Assembly: GCA_019695115.1 (NCBI GenBank) | Contig: JAIBAP010000021.1 | Location: forward strand, 1-64,000 | From: Caldilineales bacterium | GTDB taxonomy: Bacteria > Chloroflexota > Anaerolineae > J102 | Direction: 5' to 3' | DNA: 64,000 bases | Shown: positions 35,391 to 43,602 of the stretch, one piece after another | How the letters are laid out: the number at the start of each line of letters is the position of its first letter | Numbering within the stretch: position 1 is the stretch's first letter | Position numbers and translations under genes: made by a program | Notes under the pieces: model-generated | Told to the model about the DNA's origin: nothing | The model's input: only the letters and a program-made list of their open reading frames with translations | Database searches by the model: none

Positions 35391-36406
35391 GCCCCGGCCC
35401 CTTCGCTCGCCGCGGACAGCGGCGGCGATGCCCGCTCGGACATAGAGGCGGCGACGCGGGCCAGGATCTGGTCGAGGGTGGTGTGGGCGCGCCAGCCGCA
35501 GAGGGCCTGGATGCGGGCGGTGTCGGGGACGCGGCGGCGCATGTCCTCGAAGCCGGGGGTGTAGGCCTGGTCGTAGGGGATGAAGCGGATGGGAGAGCGG
35601 CTGCCCGTGACCTGCTTCACCCGCGCCGCCAGCTCGGCAATGGTGACTTCCTCGGTCGAACCGACATTGAAGACCCTGCCCACGGCGGCTTCGTGTTCGA
35701 TCAGCGCCCACAGGGCCTGGGTGGCGTCGGCGACGTCGCAGAAGCAACGGCTCTGTTGGCCGTCGCCATAGACGGTGATCGCTTCGTCGGCCAGGGCCTG
35801 GCCGACGAAGCGCGGGATGACCATGCCATAGCGCCCGGTCTGGCGCGGGCCGACGGTGTTGAACAGCCGGGCGATGACCACGGGCAGCCCTTTTTCATGA
35901 TGGTAGGCCAGGGACAGGAATTCATCCACCATCTTGGAGGCGGCGTAGGACCAGCGGTTGCGGCTACTGGCCCCCAGCACCACATCATCCTCTTCGTGGA
36001 AGGGGACGCGACTGCCCTTGCCGTAGACCTCGGAGGTGGAAGCGATGAGGACTTTGACCCGATAGCGGGCGGCGGCGGTCAGCACGGCCTCGGTGCCCAT
36101 GATGTTGGTCTCGATGGTGTGGACGGGGCGCTGGATGATCAATTGCACGCCCACTGCCGCGGCCAGATGGACGATGACATCGCACTCGCTGGCCAGACGG
36201 TCGAGCACGGCCGTGTTGGCGATGCTGGCGATGGCAAAGCGGAAGCCCGGCCGGCCAACAAAGGGGGCGATATTTTCGAAGCGTCCGGTCGAAAGGTCAT
36301 CGAGGACGGTGACTTGTTTGCCGGCGGCCAGCAGCATCTCGGCCATGTGGCTGCCGATGAAGCCGGCGCCGCCGGTGATCAGGAAGTGTTCGGGTGGGGC
36401 CATCAT
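35387..36406 (-). CDS. NAD-dependent nucleotide-sugar epimerase/decarboxylase (extended SDR)
   Basis: A 339-residue extended SDR. It has the NAD-binding FLITGGAGFIGSHMAE, then the DLSTG segment, VIVHLAAAVGVQLII, catalytic IASTSEVYG (Ser) and YAASK (Tyr and Lys), RLFNTVGPRQTGRYGMVIPR and the late ITVYGDGQQSRCF. The pattern fits the large UDP-glucose/UDP-glucuronate-type epimerase and decarboxylase group; the exact reaction cannot be fixed. If it makes a uronic acid or pentose precursor, that would fit the heparinase-like lyase in the same locus. It overlaps the propeller gene upstream and the sulfotransferase downstream by 4 bp each. Confidence 0.88.
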   Translation of the reverse strand: MMAPPEHFLITGGAGFIGSHMAEMLLAAGKQVTVLDDLSTGRFENIAPFVGRPGFRFAIASIANTAVLDRLASECDVIVHLAAAVGVQLIIQRPVHTIETNIMGTEAVLTAAARYRVKVLIASTSEVYGKGSRVPFHEEDDVVLGASSRNRWSYAASKMVDEFLSLAYHHEKGLPVVIARLFNTVGPRQTGRYGMVIPRFVGQALADEAITVYGDGQQSRCFCDVADATQALWALIEHEAAVGRVFNVGSTEEVTIAELAARVKQVTGSRSPIRFIPYDQAYTPGFEDMRRRVPDTARIQALCGWRAHTTLDQILARVAASMSERASPPLSAASEGAGA

Positions 36407-37395
36407 TGTCGAGTGGGAGATGGCTGCGGGTGTGGTAACGTCCGCAGCTTGTTGGAGACGAGGCGAAGATAACGCCGCATTATGCTCTCTCGTCTAAGCC
36501 GAAATGACCTCAGGTCATGGAGATCGGATTGGCGACCGGCGTGGGCATAATCGCGATGTGAAAGACAGCGGATCTCGTTGACATTGCCGATTGGGCCGTC
36601 TTGATTCAGGTCGACAGTGGCAATATGGTCGTGGTCCTGCCGGTCGATGACCAACACCGATCCCGGTGATGAAACCCGCTCTGGCCGCGGGGCATGGGCG
36701 GAAAGACCGATGACGACGTAACGCTCGGTGACGGACATGCCTTTGGCGTGACCATCGAAGACTAACTCACGCACCGCAGTAGGCGTTGCTTTGGGGATGA
36801 TCACCCACTTCCCGGCAGCCGAGGCATTGTAGAACAGGTGCTGGTCATCGACGAAGACATTATGGCAACCGAAATGGGCAAGGCCAATCGTCTCCCGCAC
36901 CTTGAAGCCGGTCGCCGGCGAGTGCTCAAAGAGCACAGCCTGGCTTGGCTCGCGGTTGTGATTGTGCAGCAGCGCCAACACCAGCGAACCGCACGGGAAC
37001 ACCGAGTTGACGTGGTTGATATCCTCATCACGGCGTCCACCAAAGTGATGCTCATGCCAGATGTCACCGGCATCATCCTGAAAGACGAGGCTATTGTGGG
37101 TCGTGTTGGTGATGTAAAGGCCGCCATTGGCGCGAGCAATCTGATGAACATAGTCCACAGGCTGCCGAAATGCAAGCTGCCCATCCGCCGCCCAAACGCC
37201 ATTGTCCGGCTGGCGGCGATAGCGCGTGAGCAGCCGGTCGTCGTGTTTGGCAAGAAAGCCTGGGGCGCCCTCGGTTTCGAGGGCAATGCCGTAGTGATGG
37301 CCTGTGGCCAGAACCTGACGCCGGTGGAGCTGCAAGTGGTCGTCCAGATCCACCACTAACAGCATCGCATGGGTTGCTACTGCCAGTTCGAACAT
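36403..37395 (-). CDS. Uncharacterised beta-propeller-like protein, paralogue 1
   Basis: A 330-residue cytoplasmic-looking protein without signal peptide. Repeated His-anchored segments suggest propeller blades: HQIARANGGLYITNTTHNSL, HVNSVFPCGSLVLALLHNHN, CHNVFVDDQHLFYNAS and HAKGMSVTERYVVIGLSAHA, then VNEIRC. The gene at 60360-61346 has the same four segments in the same order, so they are paralogues. The sequence recalls small propeller proteins found near sulfotransferase and glycosyltransferase genes, but I cannot name a characterised family. The conserved His and Cys could bind metal or a nucleotide. It overlaps the epimerase gene by 4 bp (ATGA). Function unknown; a role in sulfation or sugar-nucleotide handling is inference. 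Confidence 0.75.
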   Translation of the reverse strand: MFELAVATHAMLLVVDLDDHLQLHRRQVLATGHHYGIALETEGAPGFLAKHDDRLLTRYRRQPDNGVWAADGQLAFRQPVDYVHQIARANGGLYITNTTHNSLVFQDDAGDIWHEHHFGGRRDEDINHVNSVFPCGSLVLALLHNHNREPSQAVLFEHSPATGFKVRETIGLAHFGCHNVFVDDQHLFYNASAAGKWVIIPKATPTAVRELVFDGHAKGMSVTERYVVIGLSAHAPRPERVSSPGSVLVIDRQDHDHIATVDLNQDGPIGNVNEIRCLSHRDYAHAGRQSDLHDLRSFRLRRESIMRRYLRLVSNKLRTLPHPQPSPTRQ

Positions 37396-37404
37396 AGCTC
37401 CAGA

Positions 37405-38604
37405 TTATTGTCGGGCAGCCGGGCGATCAGCCAGCAGAGGCTCGACCTGCGCCATCAGGCGAGGGATGCGGTGCTCGAAACAATGTTCGGCGAGGGTGCG
37501 CTTCTGCCCACGGCGGGCAACCTCGGCCCGCTCGTCTTCGTGTTCCAGATAGTAGATGAGTTTGTCCACACAGTCCTGCACGTTGCTGAAGGTAATGGCT
37601 TCGACGCCCGGCTGAAACAGGTCGGGCAGGTTGGGGAGGTCATCGGTCAGCAACATCGCCCCGGCGCCGGTGATCTCGAACAGCCGGAAGATGCTGGCGT
37701 AGGGGCCAGAGACCTCGGCATGGACATTGAGGGCGATCCTGGCCCGACGATAGACATCGTACATCTCCAATCCGTAGACGGGCGGATGCGCCGCCTGGCG
37801 GATGGCTGCCGGCACGGCGGCTTTGTCCATGTTATCCAACGAGACCCAGAACTCGATCAAGCCCGTCTCGGCCAACGCCGCCATCAGGCGCATGCGCTCT
37901 TTGTGCTGGATGGAGAACGAACCGACGAAGACGGCCTTGTGCTGGCGCGGGGCTTCGCCCGGATAGCGTTGCGCGCATCGCGCCATGAAGGTCGGTTCGA
38001 AGGCCAGGGGCATGTGGACGCTGGGCAGCCCCGATTCGTTGAAACAAGTGACGAACTGAGGGTAGGAGGAGAAGATGAGGTCGTAGCAGTCGATGAGGTC
38101 GAGATAGCGGGGAAAGGGGGCATCCAACTGGGCGACGACGACCGTGGCGAACTGGCGGGCCTGGCGGATGACCGCCGGTGAGAGGGGCGTGACCAGGGCA
38201 ATCCAAAGGATGTCGGGCCGATAGCGCCTGACCTGCTCCAGGAAGACGGTGTCGAGGAGCCGCCGGCGATGGGTGGCATAGATCGAGCCGGCGCCGGTTT
38301 TGTCGAGCAGGGTTTCGACCGCAGGCGCCGACAAGAACGAGAACTGTCGGGCCAGGCGGTTCAGGCCGTTTTCGCGCGCCCATTGCAGCTGCAACTGAGC
38401 CACATTCGGCGCCACCATCTCCACTTCGTGCCCGAACTTGGGGAAATTGATGCCGTAGGCGTCGGCATAGCCGTTCAGGCTCTCGAACAGGATCGCCTGC
38501 AACTGCTCGTGGTAGGGCGCAGACGCGAGGCGCGGATGGGCGGCATAGAGCTTCTCGATCGCCGCGGGCGATGGGATGGTCGTTACCAGCAGGCGGCGTC
38601 CCAT
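37405..38604 (-). CDS. Glycosyltransferase (CgeB-like, GT-B)
   Basis: A 399-residue protein resembling the CgeB/spore-maturation group of GT-B transferases. The N-terminal half includes RYRPDILWIALVTPLSPAVI and VVAQLDAPFPRYLDLIDCYD. The C-terminal half has KAVFVGSFSIQHKERMRLMA and the characteristic IFRLFEITGAGAMLLTDDL followed by LPDLFQPGVEAITF. Such enzymes occur in polysaccharide clusters with unknown donor specificity. The gene is 9 bp upstream of the propeller gene and 7 bp downstream of the GT2 gene. Confidence 0.82.
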   Translation of the reverse strand: MGRRLLVTTIPSPAAIEKLYAAHPRLASAPYHEQLQAILFESLNGYADAYGINFPKFGHEVEMVAPNVAQLQLQWARENGLNRLARQFSFLSAPAVETLLDKTGAGSIYATHRRRLLDTVFLEQVRRYRPDILWIALVTPLSPAVIRQARQFATVVVAQLDAPFPRYLDLIDCYDLIFSSYPQFVTCFNESGLPSVHMPLAFEPTFMARCAQRYPGEAPRQHKAVFVGSFSIQHKERMRLMAALAETGLIEFWVSLDNMDKAAVPAAIRQAAHPPVYGLEMYDVYRRARIALNVHAEVSGPYASIFRLFEITGAGAMLLTDDLPNLPDLFQPGVEAITFSNVQDCVDKLIYYLEHEDERAEVARRGQKRTLAEHCFEHRIPRLMAQVEPLLADRPAARQ

Positions 38605-38611
38605 CGGCTGT

Positions 38612-39658
38612 TCAGGCTTTTGCCGGGCGCTGCGAGGAAGCTCTTCGCCGCGAGAGCAGGGTGCGATACTGTCGCCAGCGGCCGGTCATGCCCTGGACGA
38701 ACCAGGCCGGGTGGGCCAGCATCTGGCGTAGGACGAAGCCATAGGCCTGAGCGCGTCGATTCGCCTTGATCCTGCCCTGGTAGCCGCGCACGATGAGCCG
38801 CCAATACAGGCGTTGCCCCTCCTGCCGGGTGAGATGCTTGAAGTATTCGGGGCGAAAACGGTCGGCTTCGGCCACGTAGTTGCCCTTCTGCGAGACGGTT
38901 TTGGAGCTATCGTGCAGGACGTAGACCGAGAAAACGTCGTCCACGATCATCGGCAGCAGGTCGGCAAAGAGCAGGCGCACCATGAACTCGGTGTCGAAGG
39001 TCAGATCCAGGTCTTCGCGGAAGTCCCCGGCCTTCTGAAAACACTTGCTGCGCCAGAAGCTGGAGGGCTGGTTGGTCGGCCAGCCATCCACCCACTGCGA
39101 GCGGTCTTTGGGCAGAGGCGGCATCTGGGCCACATAGCGGCCCGGATCGACATAGCCCACGCCTTCTTCGTAGTAACGGCAGACGCCGCCCAGCCAGGCC
39201 GCGTCGGGATGTTGGTCGAATAGCTGCGCCACCCGCCGCAAAGCGCCAGGCAGATAGAAATCATCGCTGTTGATGAAGGCGATGATGTCGCCGGTGCAAT
39301 GGGTGAGCGATTTGTTGAGCGCGTGCGGCTGGCCGCGGTCCTTCTGGCTTTCCCAGTAGGCGATATGATCGGCGTATTTCTGGATCACCGCCACCGAATC
39401 GTCACGCGAGCCGCCATCCATGATGATGTATTCCAGGTTGGGATAGTCCTGCATCAGCACCGAGCGGATGGTGCGCTCCAGGAACTGAGCCTGGTTGTAG
39501 GAGGGGGTGATGATGCTGATCTTGGGCCAGGCGGTCTTGGGCCAGGCGGTCAGCGAGATGTGCTGAGCGGCGTCGTGGCCTTCGTTCCAGGGCCAACCGG
39601 TCTTGCCGGGCGGTGGGGGGGGTAAAGTTGGGGGCTGGGGGGCGGGTATTGGATTCAA
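38612..39658 (-). CDS. Glycosyltransferase family 2
   Basis: A 348-residue GT2 enzyme: SIITPSYNQAQFLERTIRSV, EYIIMDGGSRDDSVAVIQKY, DRGQPHALNKSLTHCTGDI and the metal site FINSDDFYLPGALRRV. An N-terminal Pro-rich leader (PAPQPPTLPPPPPGKTG) precedes WPWNEGHDAAQ. It is related to the GT2 at 24327-25289, probably by duplication. A 42-bp gap with a degenerate CAGTGGT heptamer lies between it and the next upstream sulfotransferase. Confidence 0.9.
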   Translation of the reverse strand: MNPIPAPQPPTLPPPPPGKTGWPWNEGHDAAQHISLTAWPKTAWPKISIITPSYNQAQFLERTIRSVLMQDYPNLEYIIMDGGSRDDSVAVIQKYADHIAYWESQKDRGQPHALNKSLTHCTGDIIAFINSDDFYLPGALRRVAQLFDQHPDAAWLGGVCRYYEEGVGYVDPGRYVAQMPPLPKDRSQWVDGWPTNQPSSFWRSKCFQKAGDFREDLDLTFDTEFMVRLLFADLLPMIVDDVFSVYVLHDSSKTVSQKGNYVAEADRFRPEYFKHLTRQEGQRLYWRLIVRGYQGRIKANRRAQAYGFVLRQMLAHPAWFVQGMTGRWRQYRTLLSRRRASSQRPAKA

Positions 39659-39700
39659 CGTTGCACCTCATCTATGTCATGGCCGACCACTGACCACTGC

Positions 39701-40591
39701 CTACCGCCCCAGCCGCCTGAGCAGCCGGACGGCGCCGGTCACGACAGGGCTATGGCGCAGGGATGCGCGGCGCTGAAAGCGATCCAGGTCGGACACAAAG
39801 GCATCGCCCAGGCCGGCAATCGTCGCCGCGAAGCGTTTTTCGGCGGCGTGGTAGAGGCCGAAATCGAACTCGTTGATCTGCTCGATCAAGCTTCGCGTCG
39901 CCGCCGGCACGGATTCGGCGGCGGGCCGGTTCAGGCCGACGTTGCGCCGCAGATAGGCGTCCATCTTCCAGCCCAAGGCTCGCTTGAGGAGGATGAGAGT
40001 CTCATCGAACTGTTCGGTGAAGCCGACCAGGGTGAAATGGCCCTCGATATTGGCTTGCGCCTGGGCCAGCATGTCGGCAGTGCAGGCGCCATAGGGGACA
40101 TCTTCGCCCGCGCACAAGGCCCGCACCTGCCCATTATCGACGATGCGCGACACGCCGGCCAACATGAAATCGTGCAGGCTCATGTTCTTGCCGACGATGG
40201 TGGCGTGGTGGGTGTGTTCGGGCGAACGGAGAATATGATAGTAATGTGAGATGGTGCGCTCGACGGGGTCGCGCAGGAGGGTGATGTAGGTGGAGGGTTG
40301 GGGCAGCCAATTGTGCAGCCCGAACGACATATGGCCCTTGAGAACCTGTAGCCGTCGCCTCTCTGCCTCCGGCAGGGCCTTGAATTCGGCAATCGACTCG
40401 CGCACATGATGACCATCGATGGTGAAGATGCGCTCCGCCGGATACTGTCGCTCGATGATGGCGTGCAGGGTGGTGCCGCCCGATTTGGGGATGTGCAAGA
40501 AGATCACAGCTCGTCCCGCCGCGTCGGTAAGCGACGCTTGCGGTTGCGCGTCGTTGCCGCCGTTGGCGGTTCTGTCAGGACTTCTTGCCAT
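39701..40591 (-). CDS. Sulfotransferase family 2-type protein (carbohydrate 2-O/uronyl-like)
   Basis: A 296-residue protein with the Sulfotransfer_2 pattern: VIFLHIPKSGGTTLHAII (nucleotide loop), KGHMSFGLHNWLP (acceptor-site GH) and YITLLRDPVERTISHYYHIL (3'-phosphate). The middle has PYGACTADMLAQA, shared with 51049-51828 (PFGACTEAMLEQA). In animals this family includes heparan-sulfate 2-O and uronyl sulfotransferases; bacterial members are largely uncharacterised. By motif it should sulfate a sugar of the polymer. One of three family-2 members here, with 51049-51828 and 59510-60349. Confidence 0.88.
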   Translation of the reverse strand: MARSPDRTANGGNDAQPQASLTDAAGRAVIFLHIPKSGGTTLHAIIERQYPAERIFTIDGHHVRESIAEFKALPEAERRRLQVLKGHMSFGLHNWLPQPSTYITLLRDPVERTISHYYHILRSPEHTHHATIVGKNMSLHDFMLAGVSRIVDNGQVRALCAGEDVPYGACTADMLAQAQANIEGHFTLVGFTEQFDETLILLKRALGWKMDAYLRRNVGLNRPAAESVPAATRSLIEQINEFDFGLYHAAEKRFAATIAGLGDAFVSDLDRFQRRASLRHSPVVTGAVRLLRRLGR

Positions 40592-40643
40592 GATCCAACA
40601 CCTCTTCTCCGCTCATATGCACCCAGTTGTGGCGCTGGCGCGC

Positions 40644-41435
40644 TCAGTGCACAGGGTAGTCCAGCGCCTTCAGCACCTGATCGAGTTCGGCGTTGAGTTG
40701 GGCAATCGTCGCCGGGGCCAGTTTGCGCTCATGGTCGCCCGGCATCAGCTGCCGGATGTGTTTGTGGACATCCTCGGCGGGCGGGACGAAGTCCTGGCGA
40801 TATTTCTGATACAGCTGCTCATGCACCGCCGCCACTGAGTTGGGGGCGCTGAAAAGGCCCAGGCGTCGTTTGGGCGGCAAGGGGAGGTGGGAGAAGGCAG
40901 CCAGAAAGCGGTTCAGCCAGGTCGAGTAGTCGGTGACCATGTCTTCGTATTTGAGCAGGGTCACGTTCTCCTTGCCCAGCAGCCCGGAGATCAGGGTCTC
41001 GTAACGCTGTTTGAAGGTAGGAGTCTGCTTGAGGACGAAGACATCGACGCCTTCATCCTCCCACTGTTTTCTTTTCTCGTCGCTCGGGTTGAAGCGGCCC
41101 TCTTTGCGGGGGTGATTATAGACATTCGAGTAGTAGAGCGAAGTCAGGACATCGCGGGGGTCGCGCAAATGGAGGACGACCGAGAAGGTGGAGAGATCAT
41201 CGGGGAGGATGGGGTCGGCGGTGCCTGCGCGGATGGGGCCAAAACACCCTTCGTGCGACGGGTTCTCGATGAAAGCCTTCCAGCTCACTCGCCTGATCTC
41301 GGCATAGATGTCTGCATCGCCGCGATTGTTGGGCGAGTAGTGGGTGATGCCAAACTCCTTCGCGACATCTTCCGAGATGCTGTGCAGGAACATCGAAGCG
41401 GCTTTGTGGACGGTGTAGACGAGGATGCTTTTCAT
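40644..41435 (-). CDS. Sulfotransferase family protein (group B paralogue, HKAASMFLH type)
   Basis: A 263-residue paralogue of 33492-34298. Nucleotide loop YTVHKAASMFLHSISEDV, conserved GCFGPIRAGTADPILPDDL, 3'-phosphate motif VVLHLRDPRDVLTSLYYS and VTLLKYEDMVTDYSTWLNRF. The HKAASMFLH loop replaces the usual KSGTT, yet the Lys and small residues remain. Here the C-terminus (QVLKALDYPVH) is not altered by repeats. It overlaps the Gfo/Idh/MocA gene by 4 bp. Confidence 0.85.
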   Translation of the reverse strand: MKSILVYTVHKAASMFLHSISEDVAKEFGITHYSPNNRGDADIYAEIRRVSWKAFIENPSHEGCFGPIRAGTADPILPDDLSTFSVVLHLRDPRDVLTSLYYSNVYNHPRKEGRFNPSDEKRKQWEDEGVDVFVLKQTPTFKQRYETLISGLLGKENVTLLKYEDMVTDYSTWLNRFLAAFSHLPLPPKRRLGLFSAPNSVAAVHEQLYQKYRQDFVPPAEDVHKHIRQLMPGDHERKLAPATIAQLNAELDQVLKALDYPVH

Positions 41436-42469
41436 GGATCAGGGGGCAGGGGGACGGGGAGGCCGGTGGAGGCGGATTGGTAGATGGCCAGCACCAGGGC
41501 CACGGATTTGCGCGCCTCGGGGCCGTTGGTCCGTGGCTGGCGGTCGTGGGCAATGGCTTCGATCATATCGGCGATGACGGCCAGATGGCTGCTGCCGTAG
41601 ACCGAGGGCGGGTCGACCATCTGGCTCGTCAAGAGCTGGTGCTCGTGTTCTAGCTCGCCCTCGATCTTCCAGATCGTCTTGCGGTTGAGGGCCGTGCCGC
41701 CGACTTTGACCGAGCCGCGCTCGCCAAAGAGGGCGATCGAGCCTTCGAGGTTTTCGGGATAGGTGAGGGTCGAACCTTCGATCACGCCCAGGGCGCCGCC
41801 GCGAAAGCGCAGAGCCACGACGCCGGCGTCCTCGGCCTCCATGCGATGGGCCAACGTAGCGGTGTAGGCAAAGACGCTTTCGACTTCGCCCATCAACCAC
41901 TGCAAGGCGTCGATGTGGTGGATGGATTGGTTCATCAGGGCGCCGCCGTCCATGGCCCAGGTGCCGTGCCAGCCGTCCTCGTAGTATTCCTGTGGCCGAT
42001 ACCAACGCACCGTGGCGTTGCCCAACAACAGCCGGCCCAGTTTGCCCTCATCGACGATGCGACGCACGTCCTGCATGGGCGGGTTGTAGCGATTTTGGAG
42101 GACGACGCAGAGCTTGCGCCCGGTCTCGGCCACCGTCTGCAGGATGCGGTCGGCCTCGGCCAACGAGAGCGCCATCGGTTTTTCGAGGATGACGTGCTTG
42201 CCCGCCTGCATGGCCTCGATGGCCATCTGCGGGTGCAGCCCGCTGGGGGTGCAGATGTTGACGACCTCGATGTCGGGGCGGTCGAGCAGGCGACGATAGT
42301 CGGTGTAAGCCTCGGCGCCAGCCTGGGCGGCGGCCCGCTGCGCCCGCCCCTCCACCACATCCGCCACGGCCAGTAGCCGGGCATGGTCGGCAAGATCATG
42401 CAACGACTGGATGTGCCGGAACGAGACGCGACCGCAGCCGATCAGACCAAAGCGGATCAGGTCGCCCAT
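41432..42469 (-). CDS. Gfo/Idh/MocA-family sugar oxidoreductase
   Basis: A 345-residue NAD(P)-dependent oxidoreductase: RFGLIGCGRVSFRHIQSLHD (dinucleotide fold), NICTPSGLHPQMAIEAMQ and the catalytic-Lys motif HVILEKPMALSLAEADRI, followed by QNRYNPPMQDVRRI and MNQSIHHIDALQWLMGEV. The last pair is typical of WlbA/WbpB-type enzymes that oxidise UDP-GlcNAcA at C3. If so, it would supply a 3-keto sugar for an aminotransferase; substrate is inferred. It overlaps both neighbours, so it is part of one operon. Confidence 0.88.
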   Translation of the reverse strand: MGDLIRFGLIGCGRVSFRHIQSLHDLADHARLLAVADVVEGRAQRAAAQAGAEAYTDYRRLLDRPDIEVVNICTPSGLHPQMAIEAMQAGKHVILEKPMALSLAEADRILQTVAETGRKLCVVLQNRYNPPMQDVRRIVDEGKLGRLLLGNATVRWYRPQEYYEDGWHGTWAMDGGALMNQSIHHIDALQWLMGEVESVFAYTATLAHRMEAEDAGVVALRFRGGALGVIEGSTLTYPENLEGSIALFGERGSVKVGGTALNRKTIWKIEGELEHEHQLLTSQMVDPPSVYGSSHLAVIADMIEAIAHDRQPRTNGPEARKSVALVLAIYQSASTGLPVPLPPDP

Positions 42470-43602
42470 GCCTCAAGCTCACGGTAGATGGCCAGAAACT
42501 GGCCGGCGGTGGCATCCCAAGAGAATGCCCCGGCCCGCTCGATGCCCGCCCTGATTCGCTCTGCCCGCCCCGCGTCGCCTGGTGGCGCCGCCAGCGCTGC
42601 CGAAAGCGCCGCTTGTAGTCCGGCGGCGTCGGTTGGCTCGAAGTAGAAGGGGATGTCGCCGGCGACATCGCGGGTGGTGGGGATGGCCGATGCCACCAAC
42701 GGACAGCCACAGGCCATCGCTTCCAGCAAGGGGATGCCGAAGCCTTCGTACAAGGAGGGGTAGACGAACGCCTGGGCCTGGTTGTAGAAGCGGCACAGAG
42801 CTTCGTCGTCGATGTTGACGTAGCTGCTTACGCGTTCTGTGACGCCCAGCGATGCGATCAAAGCGAGCTCCTGCGGCGTGAACTTGGGGCCTACCACGAC
42901 CAGCGATACATCGTCTCGCCCAGACCAGCTGGCATAGCCGCGCAGCAGAAACTCGAAATTCTTGTAAGCCGAACGGTCGCCAACATAGAGAACATAGGGG
43001 ACTGGTGGCGCCGATGGGCTGGCGCTCACCTCGTTCGGCGCCAGCCGCCTGAAGTCTGGGCTGGCCGCCAGCGTGACCAGACGCGTTTTCGAGGCTGCGA
43101 TGCCGAAGAAGTCACACACATCCTGTCGGGTGGTAACTGAATTACAGATCACCAGGTCCGACGCATGGACGCAATCCCGCTTTGAGCGGCGCACGTCTTC
43201 GTGGCGTGGCTGATCGAAGAACTGCGGATATCGCTCTTCGATCAGATCGTGAACCACGACGGCAAAACGGCCCGGCCATGCTGGCGGCGGCGTGTAGTAG
43301 GTGGCCTGCCAGATCGTGGACCTGATAGGTTGGGTCCAGCGGTCGCGAGTGACACGCTTCAAACGCATGATCTGGCGTCGCCACAGCCGCCCGGGGCGCA
43401 GCAATTTTTGATAGGCGGGCATGGCGCGAGGCGTGATCGCCGCATGGGCCGGGGGCGGTTGCTTGAGCGCGCCATCTGTGATCAAGGTGATGCGCAGATC
43501 GGGCGCCAGGTTGCATAGCCGCGGCAGCACCTCATTGTAGAGGCGCGAGATGCCGCCCGCGGCCTGCCGCTGCCAAATCTCGCCATCGACGACCAGCCTC
43601 AT
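42457..43602 (-). CDS. Glycosyltransferase family 4
   Basis: A 381-residue GT4 enzyme of the mannosyltransferase-like group: RLVVDGEIWQRQAAGGISRL at the N-terminus, VVVHDLIEERYPQFFD, VLYVGDRSAYKNFEFLLRGY and the donor-site AFVYPSLYEGFGIPLLEAMA followed by CGCPLVASAIPTTRDVAGD. These are strong WbdA/mtfB-like features. It overlaps the oxidoreductase gene by 13 bp and the next upstream gene by 4 bp. Confidence 0.92.
   Translation of the reverse strand: MRLVVDGEIWQRQAAGGISRLYNEVLPRLCNLAPDLRITLITDGALKQPPPAHAAITPRAMPAYQKLLRPGRLWRRQIMRLKRVTRDRWTQPIRSTIWQATYYTPPPAWPGRFAVVVHDLIEERYPQFFDQPRHEDVRRSKRDCVHASDLVICNSVTTRQDVCDFFGIAASKTRLVTLAASPDFRRLAPNEVSASPSAPPVPYVLYVGDRSAYKNFEFLLRGYASWSGRDDVSLVVVGPKFTPQELALIASLGVTERVSSYVNIDDEALCRFYNQAQAFVYPSLYEGFGIPLLEAMACGCPLVASAIPTTRDVAGDIPFYFEPTDAAGLQAALSAALAAPPGDAGRAERIRAGIERAGAFSWDATAGQFLAIYRELEAWAT

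Noticed and set aside
35391-35747. N-terminal extension of the sulfotransferase at 34473
   Set aside because: The extra residues are low-complexity Arg/Pro/His; the GTG at 35390 overlaps the epimerase stop and precedes the conserved domain.
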